DNA of 64,000 nt from assembly GCF_900111805.1 (NCBI RefSeq), contig NZ_FOJN01000011.1, forward strand, positions 1-64,000, read 5' to 3'. Source of the stretch: Rhodococcoides kroppenstedtii (GTDB taxonomy: Bacteria > Actinomycetota > Actinomycetes > Mycobacteriales > Mycobacteriaceae). The position numbers and the translations under genes are program-made. Below are positions 34,958 to 43,190 of the stretch, piece after piece; position 1 is the stretch's first letter, and the number at the start of each line of letters is the position of its first letter. The notes beneath the pieces are model-generated. The model worked only from the letters and a program-made list of their open reading frames with translations, searched no databases and was not told where the DNA came from.

Positions 34958-36654
34958 GCACCGCGACGACCCCCGCGACGTCGGCCGTGAAGCCCGCCGT
35001 GTCCACCGCCACGGTCGCCGACGTCGTCGCGGAGGTGCTGACCGAGTTGGGGGTCGGCCACGCGTTCGGGGTGGTGGGCAGCGGCAACTTCGCCGTCACC
35101 AACGCCCTCATCGCGCGAGGCGTGCCGTTCACCGCCGCCCGGCACGAGGGCGGCGCGGCGTCGATGGCCGACGGCTACAGTCGCTTCGCCGCCCACCCGG
35201 GCGTTCTCACCCTGCACCAGGGATGCGGATTGACCAACGCCGTCACCGGAATCGGCGAGGCGGCGAAGAGCCGCACACCGATGATCGTGCTCACCGCGGA
35301 CGTGGCGGCGTCGTCACGACTGTCGAACTTCCGCATCGATCAGGACGCGCTGGCCCTGTCGGTGGGTGCGGTGCCCGAGCGCGTGCATTCCGCCGAGACG
35401 GCGGTCGCGGACGTCACCCGGGCCTGGCAGACCGCCGTGCACGGACGCCGCACCGTCGTGGTGAGCCTGCCGCTCGACGTGCAGGCGGCACCGGCCCCGG
35501 CGTCGACGACGGTGCGCCGACCCGTCGCCCCCGCCCCGGTGCGGCCCGCGGAGTCGGCCGTCCGGGAATTCGCCCGGCTGATCGCGGAGTCGGAACGACC
35601 GGTCTTCGTCGCCGGCCGCGGCGGGCGGAACGCGGGAGACGAGATCGCCGCGCTGGCCGATCACGTCGGCGCGCTCGTGGCCACGTCGGCCGTCGCGAAC
35701 GGCCTGTTCCGCGGGCACGAGTTCGATCTCGGCATCTCGGGCGGGTTCTCCGCGCCGCTGACGGCCGAGCTGATCTCGAACGCCGACCTGATCGTGGGGT
35801 GGGGGTGCGCGCTGAACATGTGGACGATGCGGCACGGATCGCTCATCGGGACGAACACGGCGGTGGTGCAGATCGACGACACCGCCGAGGTTCTCGGTGC
35901 GCACCGCCCGGTGACGCTCGGCATCCACGGGGACTGCCGGACGACGGCCGTCGACGTTCTGGCTGCCGTCGGCGACACCGCGCGGCGCTATCGGACCCCG
36001 GAGGTATCGGCTCGCCTCGCGGAACGACGCTGGTGGAACGACACCCCCACCGAGGACCTGTCCACCGCGGACACGATCGACCCGCGCGTGTTCTCGGCCG
36101 AGTTGGACCGGCTGCTGCCGGCCGAGCGCCTGGTCGCGATCGACTCGGGCAATTTCATGGGGTACCCGTCGACCTACCTGCGCGTGCCCGATCACCACTC
36201 GTTCTGCTTCACGCAGGCCTTCCAGTCGATCGGGCTGGGGCTGGCCAGCGGGCTCGGCGCGGCGCTCACCCGTCCCGACCGGCTGCCCGTGATCGGCACC
36301 GGTGACGGCGGGTTCCTCATGGGAATCGCCGAGCTCGAGACCGCGGTGCGGCTGGGCACCCCGCTGGTGATCGCGGTGTACGACGACGCCGCGTACGGCG
36401 CCGAGGTCCACCACTTCGCCGGGCCCGAGCACGCCGACGACGACGTCGACCTGTCGACCGTCACGTTCTCGGACGTCGACCTCGCCGCGGTGGCGCGCGG
36501 CTACGGCGCCACGGGCGTCACCGTGCGGACGACGGCCGACCTCGCCGCGGTGGCCGCATGGCTGCAGTCCCCGCAGGGTGTCCTGGTGATCGACGCGAAG
36601 ATCGCGCCGGACGGCGGCGCCTGGTGGCTCGCGGAGGCGTTCCGAGGGCACTGA
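34954..36654 (+). CDS. Thiamine-diphosphate-dependent enzyme (2-oxo acid decarboxylase/lyase type)
   Basis: A 566-residue ThDP enzyme of the acetolactate synthase/benzoylformate decarboxylase family. The activating Glu65 is in ARHEGGAASMADG, the central domain spans about 195-330, and the ThDP-Mg motif begins GTGDGGFLMG near 450. The usual Asn-Asn at the motif end reads Asp-Asp (AVYDDAAYG), with a Mg ligand still possible. It should cleave next to a 2-keto group, and 2-aminophenylglyoxylate is a tempting substrate given the preceding cyclase. GTG at 34954 overlaps the cyclase stop. Confidence 0.9.
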   Translation: MSTATTPATSAVKPAVSTATVADVVAEVLTELGVGHAFGVVGSGNFAVTNALIARGVPFTAARHEGGAASMADGYSRFAAHPGVLTLHQGCGLTNAVTGIGEAAKSRTPMIVLTADVAASSRLSNFRIDQDALALSVGAVPERVHSAETAVADVTRAWQTAVHGRRTVVVSLPLDVQAAPAPASTTVRRPVAPAPVRPAESAVREFARLIAESERPVFVAGRGGRNAGDEIAALADHVGALVATSAVANGLFRGHEFDLGISGGFSAPLTAELISNADLIVGWGCALNMWTMRHGSLIGTNTAVVQIDDTAEVLGAHRPVTLGIHGDCRTTAVDVLAAVGDTARRYRTPEVSARLAERRWWNDTPTEDLSTADTIDPRVFSAELDRLLPAERLVAIDSGNFMGYPSTYLRVPDHHSFCFTQAFQSIGLGLASGLGAALTRPDRLPVIGTGDGGFLMGIAELETAVRLGTPLVIAVYDDAAYGAEVHHFAGPEHADDDVDLSTVTFSDVDLAAVARGYGATGVTVRTTADLAAVAAWLQSPQGVLVIDAKIAPDGGAWWLAEAFRGH

Positions 36655-36675
36655 CCACGCGCTGTATGACAGTTT

Positions 36676-36717
36676 TTCGACGATCGAAACATCGACGCAA
36701 CAGTCGCTTGGTATGAT
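36676..36717 (+). promoter_or_regulatory. Promoter and dyad before the AraC regulator
   Basis: An extended -10 (TGGTATGAT, 36709-36717) gives a well-formed promoter for the regulator gene. Upstream is the perfect dyad TTCGA-cga-TCGAA at 36676-36688, then ACGCAACAG at 36695, which recurs as ACGCAATAG at 44414 in the divergent Rid/FAH gap. The dyad and repeat are candidate binding sites for the AraC protein. The ribosome site GGGAGG lies just before the ATG at 36751. Confidence 0.5.
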
Positions 36718-36750
36718 CGGGGTCACACTCGAGTGGATCGAGGGAGGACC

Positions 36751-37704
36751 ATGACCACGCTGCTGCGTCGCCACCCGGTGCTGGCCACGACCGATCTGGA
36801 CGAGGCCCGCACCTCCGTCGGCGAAACCTTCTGTCCGCACGGTCTCACCGTCACCGACCGACGCGGCGCCTTGTCGCTCGTGCACAACGCCGCGTCGGTC
36901 GGCTGCATTGGTATCAACTACCTCCGCTACGGCGACGAGGTCCGCATCACCCCGGGCACCTTCGGCTCGTTCTACCTCGTCCAGATCCCGCTCGGCGGTC
37001 GCGCTCGGGTGCGCGTCGGCGACACCGACGTGGTGTCGGACCGACGGTTCGCGTCCCTTCCCTCGCCCACCCTGCCCGTCGACATGGTGTGGTCCGCCGA
37101 TTGCGAGCAACTCCTGGTTCACATTCCGCGCGACGCCGTGCAGTCCGCGGCCGGCACGGACGAACCGGTGGTCTTCCACCCGCTGGTGGATCTGGCCGCG
37201 CCGACGGTGGCGAGCTGGATGCGATTGGTGCGCTACGCCTGCGACGAGGTGGACAGCGAATCGGGGCTGCTGCACTCACCCCTGGCCGCCCGACATTTCG
37301 AGCAGGTGATGGTCGGCGGCTTGCTGGCCGCTCAGCCCAACACCAGCACGCACGGGCCGCGAGCGGAGGAGACCGTGGTGACCTCGCGGGCGGTCCGGCA
37401 CACCCTGTTCCTCATCGAGGAGCATCCCGAGAAGTCGTGGCGCGTCGCCGATCTGGCCGCCGAAGCGGGGGTGAGCGCCCGGACGCTCCAGGCGTCCTTC
37501 CATCGGGAGCGCGGCACCACCCCGCTCGAGGAGCTGCGCCGCGTCCGGCTGGCCAGAGCCCACGAGGACCTCGTCGCCGGCGGACCCGGCGCGGAGAGCG
37601 TCACCGAGGTCGCGGCACGGTGGGGCTTCTTCCACCTCGGCCGGTTCTCGCAGGCCTACCGGGCCGAGTTCGGCGAAAGCCCCTCGCGCACACTGGCGAG
37701 CTGA
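36751..37704 (+). CDS. AraC-family transcriptional regulator
   Basis: A 317-residue activator with an N-terminal AraC-like ligand-binding domain (about 20-190; YLRYGDEVRITPGTFGSFYL) and a C-terminal double helix-turn-helix (about 215-315: WRVADLAAEAGVSARTLQAS, then WGFFHLGRFSQAYRAEFGES). The domain layout matches regulators of aromatic catabolism. It sits between the plus operon and the facing minus operon and probably responds to a pathway aromatic acid. ATG at 36751 is chosen for its GGGAGG site; a GTG at 36733 is in frame. The 3' end overlaps the thioesterase by 49 bases. Confidence 0.92.
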   Translation: MTTLLRRHPVLATTDLDEARTSVGETFCPHGLTVTDRRGALSLVHNAASVGCIGINYLRYGDEVRITPGTFGSFYLVQIPLGGRARVRVGDTDVVSDRRFASLPSPTLPVDMVWSADCEQLLVHIPRDAVQSAAGTDEPVVFHPLVDLAAPTVASWMRLVRYACDEVDSESGLLHSPLAARHFEQVMVGGLLAAQPNTSTHGPRAEETVVTSRAVRHTLFLIEEHPEKSWRVADLAAEAGVSARTLQASFHRERGTTPLEELRRVRLARAHEDLVAGGPGAESVTEVAARWGFFHLGRFSQAYRAEFGESPSRTLAS

Positions 37705-38099
37705 CCGCCGAAGCGTTCCGCCCACTCGGGCGGCCAGGCGCACGCCTGCCCGGTGGACCGATCGATGTGCACCACGACGTAGGAGCCCCGGGCGGCAACC
37801 ACGGCCTCGCGGCCGTCGAACGCCGCACCCCGCACGGTGAAGTCGAATCGCAGGGACGACGATCCGACGCGGGCGACGGAGAGCTCCGTGGTCACCTCCT
37901 GCCCGAAATACAGCGGGGCGAGAAAGTCGACCTCGTACCGCACCCGCGGCACCCGCGGGAAATACACCGAGCCGAGGCCCCACTCGCGAACGAGTGCGGC
38001 CTCGGCGGATTCGACGAATCGAACGACGGTGCTGTTGTGGTAGATCCCGGCGGCGTCGGTGTCCATCCACTCGACTCGGGACCGGTAGGAGAACGTCAC
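37656..38099 (-). CDS. 4-hydroxybenzoyl-CoA-type (hot-dog) thioesterase
   Basis: A 147-residue hot-dog fold thioesterase. The motif EWMDTDAAGIYHNSTVVRF holds the catalytic Asp of the 4HBT group. It should hydrolyse an aryl-CoA made by the ligase/hydroxylase genes upstream, for example releasing gentisate or 5-hydroxyanthranilate, or recycling dead-end CoA esters. It is the last gene of the minus operon, 9 bases after the hydroxylase stop. Its 3' end overlaps the AraC gene by 49 bases, a long convergent overlap. Confidence 0.9.
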   Translation of the reverse strand: MTFSYRSRVEWMDTDAAGIYHNSTVVRFVESAEAALVREWGLGSVYFPRVPRVRYEVDFLAPLYFGQEVTTELSVARVGSSSLRFDFTVRGAAFDGREAVVAARGSYVVVHIDRSTGQACAWPPEWAERFGGQLASVREGLSPNSAR

Positions 38100-38108
38100 G
38101 GCACGTTC

Positions 38109-40520
38109 CTACCCGACGGGGACGGCCGTTCGCTCCTCGGCCACCGTGTGCTCCCCGGCCACCGTGCGGTCCGGGGTCCACCGCACGTGCGTCGTGTCGT
38201 CGGCACCGTCTCGCAGCAGCGACAGCCGCGGGGGCACCTTGTCGGTGCGCGACGTCGGCGGCCGGCGCCGGCCCGCCTTCCACGGCAGCGGCCACGACGC
38301 ACCCGCCCCCGTCCAGTCCTGTTCGGCCGCCGCGTGCAGCGTCCAGTTGGGGTCGTAGAGATGCGTCCGCCCCAGGGCACAGAAGTCGGCGCGACCCGCC
38401 AGGAGAATGGAATTGACGTCGTCGTACGACGAGATCGCCCCGACGGCGATCACCGCCACGCCCGCCTGCGCGGCCACCTCGTGGCGGATCCGATCCGCGA
38501 ACGGCGTCTGGTACGAGCGTCCGAACGCGGGCGTCTCGTGCTTGATCACCTGACCGGTGGAGACGTCGATCGCGGCGGCGCCGTGCGCGACGAACGCCCG
38601 CGCGATCTCCACGGCGTCGGTGACGGTGTTGCCGTCCGGCGCCCAGTCCGTCGCGGACACGCGGACCGTCACCGGGATCGACGACGGGACCGCGGCGCGG
38701 ACTGCGTCGAACACCTCGAGCGGGAAGCGGAGTCGATTCTCCAGCGACCCACCGTAGGAGTCGGTGCGGTGGTTGGCGATCGGCGAGAGGAACGACGACA
38801 GCAGGTAGCCGTGCGCCGCGTGCACCTCGATCAGATCGAAGCCGGCCGCGACGGCCCGCTCGGCCGTGGCGACGAAGTCCCGCACCACGGCGTCGAGATC
38901 GGCACGCGTGGCCTCCCGCGGCACGTGGCACCCGTCGCCGTAGGGCAGAGCGGACGGGCCGATCACCTCCCAGTTGCCGTCCTCGAGCGGCTGGTCGATG
39001 CCGTCCCACATGAGCTTGGTCGAGCCCTTGCGGCCCGAATGTCCGATCTGCACACCGATCTTCGCGGCGCTGTTCTCGTGGACGAAGCGCGTCACCCGCG
39101 CCCACGCGTCCCGCTGCTCGTCGGTCCAGAGGCCGGGGCACCCGGGGGTGATGCGTCCCTCGGGCGAGACGCAGGTCATCTCCGTCATCACCAGTCCCGC
39201 GCCGCCGAGCGCCTTCGAGCCCAGGTGCACCAGGTGGAAATCGGACGGCACACCGTCCGTCGCGACGTACATGTCCATGGGCGAGAGCACGATCCGGTTC
39301 GCCAGCTCGAGCTCGCCGATCCGGCCCGGGACGAACATGGCGGGGGCGGACGCGACTCCGTTTCCGGCCGCGAACCGCGACTGGACCAGCGCCGCGAAGT
39401 CCGCGTCCCGCTCCCGCAGGTTGTCGAACGTGATGCGGCGTGAGCGCGTCAGCAGGTTGAAGACGAATTCCGTGTCCGCCTGATCGGCGTACAGGCCGAT
39501 GTTCTCGAACCACTCGAGCGACGCCTGCGCCGCGCGCTGCGTGCTCTCGACGACCGGTTTGCGCTCCTCCTGGTAGGCGGCGAGCGCGGTCTCGATGTCG
39601 GCGTGCTCGTGGACGCACGCCGCCAGGGCCAGGGCGTCCTCCATCGCGAGCTTCGTCCCGGAGCCGATGGAGAAGTGCGCGGTGTGGGCGGCGTCGCCAA
39701 GCAGCACGACGTTGCCGTCGAACCACCGCTCGTTGCGCACCGTGTGGAAGTTCAGCCACTTCGAGTTGTTGGTCAGAATCTCGTGGCCGTCCAGCGTGTC
39801 GGCGAAGATCTCACGGATGCGCTCGACCGCGTACTCGTCGGAGACCCCGGGCGGGAAGTGCTCGTGCTCGGTGCGATCCAGACCCGCACGGCGCCAGACG
39901 TCCTCGTGCATCTCCACGATGAACGTGGAGCCCTGGTCGGAGTACGGGTACCCGTGGATCTGCATGGTGCCGAACTCGGTGTGGGCGACGATGAACTGGA
40001 ACGCCTCGAACACCTTGTCGGTGCCGAACCAGATGTACTTGTTGTTCCGGCGGTCGAGGGTGGGCCGGAAGACGTCCTCGTACCGCGTGCGGACCGCGGA
40101 GTTCAGTCCGTCGGAAGCGATCACCAGATCGTAGGTCCGCCGCAGCGTGTCCGGATCCGGTGCCTCCGTCGAATACTGCACGGTGACACCGAGATCGGCG
40201 ACCCGCCGCTGCAGTACCTTCAGCAGTTCCTTGCGGCTCATCGCGGCGAAACCCTGGCCGCCGACGGTGTAGGACCGGCCGTCGACCTCGACGTCGATAT
40301 CGGTCCATCGAGCGAAGAGTCGCTCCATCTCGTCGTGGACCACCGAGTCCGCGCCCTCGATGCTGCCGAGCGTCTCGTCCGAGAACACGACGCCGAAGCC
40401 GAAAGTGTCGTCGGGAGCGTTGCGCTCCCACACGTCGATGCGGTGGGTGGGGTCGAGCTGCTTGGCGAGAGCGGCGAAGTAGAGCCCACCGGGCCCGCCG
40501 CCGACGATGGCGATCCTCAT
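38109..40520 (-). CDS. Bifunctional aryl-CoA hydroxylase / old-yellow-enzyme fusion (salicylyl-CoA 5-hydroxylase or 2-aminobenzoyl-CoA monooxygenase/reductase type)
   Basis: An 803-residue fusion of two flavoenzymes. Residues 1 to about 390 are a PHBH-like FAD monooxygenase with IVGGGPGGLYFAALA, IASDGLNSAVR and GDAAHTAHFSIGSG. Residues from about 392 are an FMN old-yellow-enzyme domain with RIVLSPMDMYVA, QIGHSGRKG, EVHAAHGYLLSSFLSP and SYGGSLENR. Proteins of this layout are the salicylyl-CoA 5-hydroxylase (SdgC-type) and the 2-aminobenzoyl-CoA monooxygenase/reductase of Azoarcus evansii, which hydroxylates and then dearomatises the ring. The ATG overlaps the ligase stop by 4 bases. Which aryl-CoA is used cannot be read from sequence. 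Confidence 0.93.
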   Translation of the reverse strand: MRIAIVGGGPGGLYFAALAKQLDPTHRIDVWERNAPDDTFGFGVVFSDETLGSIEGADSVVHDEMERLFARWTDIDVEVDGRSYTVGGQGFAAMSRKELLKVLQRRVADLGVTVQYSTEAPDPDTLRRTYDLVIASDGLNSAVRTRYEDVFRPTLDRRNNKYIWFGTDKVFEAFQFIVAHTEFGTMQIHGYPYSDQGSTFIVEMHEDVWRRAGLDRTEHEHFPPGVSDEYAVERIREIFADTLDGHEILTNNSKWLNFHTVRNERWFDGNVVLLGDAAHTAHFSIGSGTKLAMEDALALAACVHEHADIETALAAYQEERKPVVESTQRAAQASLEWFENIGLYADQADTEFVFNLLTRSRRITFDNLRERDADFAALVQSRFAAGNGVASAPAMFVPGRIGELELANRIVLSPMDMYVATDGVPSDFHLVHLGSKALGGAGLVMTEMTCVSPEGRITPGCPGLWTDEQRDAWARVTRFVHENSAAKIGVQIGHSGRKGSTKLMWDGIDQPLEDGNWEVIGPSALPYGDGCHVPREATRADLDAVVRDFVATAERAVAAGFDLIEVHAAHGYLLSSFLSPIANHRTDSYGGSLENRLRFPLEVFDAVRAAVPSSIPVTVRVSATDWAPDGNTVTDAVEIARAFVAHGAAAIDVSTGQVIKHETPAFGRSYQTPFADRIRHEVAAQAGVAVIAVGAISSYDDVNSILLAGRADFCALGRTHLYDPNWTLHAAAEQDWTGAGASWPLPWKAGRRRPPTSRTDKVPPRLSLLRDGADDTTHVRWTPDRTVAGEHTVAEERTAVPVG

Positions 40521-42232
40521 GACCGTGCCTCCTGGTCCGCCGGCGCCTCGAGGGCCTGCCGGAGCTTGAAGTGTTGGAGTTTGCCGCTCGAATTGCGCGG
40601 CAGGGTGTCGACGAAGCGAATCCGGCGCGGGTACTTGTACGGCGCCAGTTCGGCTTTCACGTGATCCTGGATGGACCGCACCGTCTCCTCGGTGCCCGAT
40701 ACGCCGTCGCGCAGGACGACGAAGGCACTGACGATCGATCCGCGATCCGGGTCCGGCTCGCCCACGACGGCCGCTTCCATCACCGCCGGATGGCCTTCGA
40801 TGCAGGCCTCCACCTCGGGTGCGCCGATGTTGTACCCGGACGAGACGATCATCGAATCGGTACGGGCGCAGTAGAAGTAGTACCCGTCCTCGTCGCGATA
40901 GAACGTGTCCCCGGTGATGTTCCACCCGTTCTCGACGCGCTCGAACTGACGGTCGTCGGCGAGGTACCGGCACCCGACGGGCCCGATCACCGCGAGCCGA
41001 CCGGGCGTTCCGTCCGGCACCGGCTCGCCGTCGTCGCCCAGGATCGACGCGCGGTACCCGGGCAGCGGCTTGCCGGTGGAGCCGGGGCGAGGCGCGTCGG
41101 CCGCCGCCGTCGACAGGAAGATATGCAGCAGTTCGGTGGCCCCGATGCCGTCGATCACCTCGAGGCCGATCTCGTCGCGGATCCGGGTCCACACGCCGGT
41201 GGGGATGTGCTCGCCGGCGCTGACGGCGACGCGCAGGCCGGCCAGCCTGGACAATCTGTCGGCCTTGATGATCTGACGGTAAGCGGTGGGCGCGGTGGCC
41301 AGCACCGTGACCTTCTCCGACTCCACCAGATCGGCGAGAGCCGGCGGGGTGACGGCGTCGGTCAGCAACGCGCACGCCCCCGCACGCAACGGGAAGACGA
41401 CCAACATGCCGAGGCCGAAGGTGAACGCGAACGGCGCGGTGCAGGCCACCACGTCGTCGCTGCGCAAGCGCAGACCCCGAGCCCCGAACGTGGCGTCGAT
41501 GGCCAGGACGTCGCGATGGAAGTGCATGCAGAACTTCGGCGTTCCGGTGCTGCCGGACGTCGGGGCGAGCAGGGCGACGTCGTCCGCCGCCGTCTCGACC
41601 GGCACGAAACCCGTGGGCTTACTCGCCGCTCGGGCCACCAGATCGTCGGCGTCCGGTCCACCGACCGGCACCACCACCAGATCGGGAGCGGAGTCGTCAC
41701 GCACCGTCCGGACGTCGTCGACCGCCCGGTGGTCCACCAGTGCCACCGTGGGGCGCGTCTTCTCGACGATCGGCCCGAGCTCACGCGCTCGAAGGGCGCT
41801 CATGACCACGACGGCGACGCCGCCGGCTTCGAGCACCGCCAGCCAACAGGCCACGGCCAGAGGGGTGTTAGAAGATCGGAGGAGAACGCGGTTGCCGGGC
41901 TGCAGGTTCAGGTCCTCGGTGAGCACCCGCGCGATCCGATGGGTGTGGTCACGCAGGTCGCCGAGTGTCCACGCGATGCCGTCGGGAGTCCGCAGGGCCG
42001 GGCGGTCCGCACCGAAGCGCTCCACGGCGCGCTCGATCAGTTCCGCCCCGGCGTTGAGCCGATCCGGGAACTGCAGCTCGGGCGTGGTGAATTCGAGCGT
42101 CGGCCACAGCTCGGCGGGGGGCAGGTTGTCGCGAGCGAAGGTGTCGACGTACGCGCTCGGCGACAGCGCGTCGGGGCCGGTGGTCCCGGTGGGAACGGTC
42201 ACTGTCGGGTCGGTAGCGATGTCCGTGCTCAT
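40517..42232 (-). CDS. Aryl-CoA ligase (2-aminobenzoate/benzoate-CoA ligase type)
   Basis: A 571-residue adenylate-forming ligase. The N-terminal region (YVDTFARDNLPPAELWP) is characteristic of the benzoate/2-aminobenzoate-CoA ligase group. ATP is bound by the P-loop APTSGSTGTPKF near 224; A-domain motifs include DGIGATELLHIF and WNITGDTFY; the catalytic Lys is in PRNSSGKLQHF near the C-terminus. It activates an aromatic acid to the CoA ester used by the fused hydroxylase encoded next. ATG at 42232 is one base after the TesB stop. Confidence 0.93.
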   Translation of the reverse strand: MSTDIATDPTVTVPTGTTGPDALSPSAYVDTFARDNLPPAELWPTLEFTTPELQFPDRLNAGAELIERAVERFGADRPALRTPDGIAWTLGDLRDHTHRIARVLTEDLNLQPGNRVLLRSSNTPLAVACWLAVLEAGGVAVVVMSALRARELGPIVEKTRPTVALVDHRAVDDVRTVRDDSAPDLVVVPVGGPDADDLVARAASKPTGFVPVETAADDVALLAPTSGSTGTPKFCMHFHRDVLAIDATFGARGLRLRSDDVVACTAPFAFTFGLGMLVVFPLRAGACALLTDAVTPPALADLVESEKVTVLATAPTAYRQIIKADRLSRLAGLRVAVSAGEHIPTGVWTRIRDEIGLEVIDGIGATELLHIFLSTAAADAPRPGSTGKPLPGYRASILGDDGEPVPDGTPGRLAVIGPVGCRYLADDRQFERVENGWNITGDTFYRDEDGYYFYCARTDSMIVSSGYNIGAPEVEACIEGHPAVMEAAVVGEPDPDRGSIVSAFVVLRDGVSGTEETVRSIQDHVKAELAPYKYPRRIRFVDTLPRNSSGKLQHFKLRQALEAPADQEARS

Positions 42233-42233
42233 G

Positions 42234-43190
42234 TCACGGCTCCTTCCGAGTCGGGTCGATCATGCCTTCCTGGACGACAGTGGCCAGGTGAATACCGTCC
42301 GGGGTGAAGAATCGTCCGAGTCCGACACCGCGACCGGCGTCGGCGGACAGGGCCTCCTGCGTGTAGAGCAGCCACCCGTCGAGATCGCCGGGGGCGGGAG
42401 CGCGGTGGAACCACATGGCGTGGTCGAGGCTGGCGGTGACCAGACCCGGCTCGGCCCACGGATGACCGAGAGCGCGCAGGACGGGCTCGAGAATCGTGTA
42501 GTCGCAGGCGTACGCCAGGGCCGCGACGTCGCGCTGCGCGTCGGTCAGGCCCGGCACCGGACGCAGTGCGTCGAACGGACGAATCCACAACGCCTGGTGC
42601 GGATCCCGTCCCCCGTCGACCTCGAGGTAGATCGGCCCGGGCACGTGGCGCATGTCGACCCCGCGCCCGCCGCTCCAGTACTGCTTGCTCACCTCGGTCA
42701 TCGACGCGTCGTGGGTCACGGGGCGGTCCGCGAGGTACTGCGCGGACGACGGGAGGTCGTCGGGAGACGGGAGGTCCACGGGGGCGACGCTCGCCGTCGA
42801 GCCGCTCTCGCCGCCGGCGGCGAACGAGGCCAGCGCCAGATACGCCGTCTTACCGTTCTGCAGTGCCCGCACCTGCCGCGTGGCGAATCGCCGTCCGTCG
42901 CGCACGATCTCGACGTCGTAGTGCACCGGTGCCCCGATGTCGACCGGGCGCAGGAAGTACGAGTGCATGGAGTGCAGCGTCTTGCCGTCGGTGACCGAGC
43001 GGAGCGCCGCCGCGGCTGCGGCCGCGACCATGTCGCCGCCGTACGCCTTGGGCCACGGGCACGGTTGCGTCACCGCGGTGAACGCCAGATCCGCCGCGAC
43101 CGGGTCCGCCGGCGTCAGGGTGATGGCGTCGGTGACGACGGCGGAGGTCGGGGTGGTCCCGGTGACGAGCGGGCCGCTCACGGTGGTCAC
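42234..43190 (-). CDS. TesB-like acyl-CoA thioesterase II
   Basis: A 318-residue double hot-dog thioesterase. Landmarks are KAYGGDMVAAAAAAALRSV, LHSMHSYFLRPVDIGAPVHY, and near the end SLDHAMWFHRAPAPGDLDGW, the standard TesB ending. It releases CoA from medium or unusual acyl-CoAs. A second, unrelated thioesterase ends the same operon, so each may act at a different step. GTG at 43190 overlaps the cupin stop by 4 bases (GTGA). Confidence 0.93.
   Translation of the reverse strand: MTTVSGPLVTGTTPTSAVVTDAITLTPADPVAADLAFTAVTQPCPWPKAYGGDMVAAAAAAALRSVTDGKTLHSMHSYFLRPVDIGAPVHYDVEIVRDGRRFATRQVRALQNGKTAYLALASFAAGGESGSTASVAPVDLPSPDDLPSSAQYLADRPVTHDASMTEVSKQYWSGGRGVDMRHVPGPIYLEVDGGRDPHQALWIRPFDALRPVPGLTDAQRDVAALAYACDYTILEPVLRALGHPWAEPGLVTASLDHAMWFHRAPAPGDLDGWLLYTQEALSADAGRGVGLGRFFTPDGIHLATVVQEGMIDPTRKEP

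Noticed and set aside
30236-36654. Secondary-metabolite biosynthesis cluster
   Set aside because: There is no scaffold-forming enzyme (PKS, NRPS, terpene synthase); the ligase, FAH, thioesterase and regulator set fits catabolism better.
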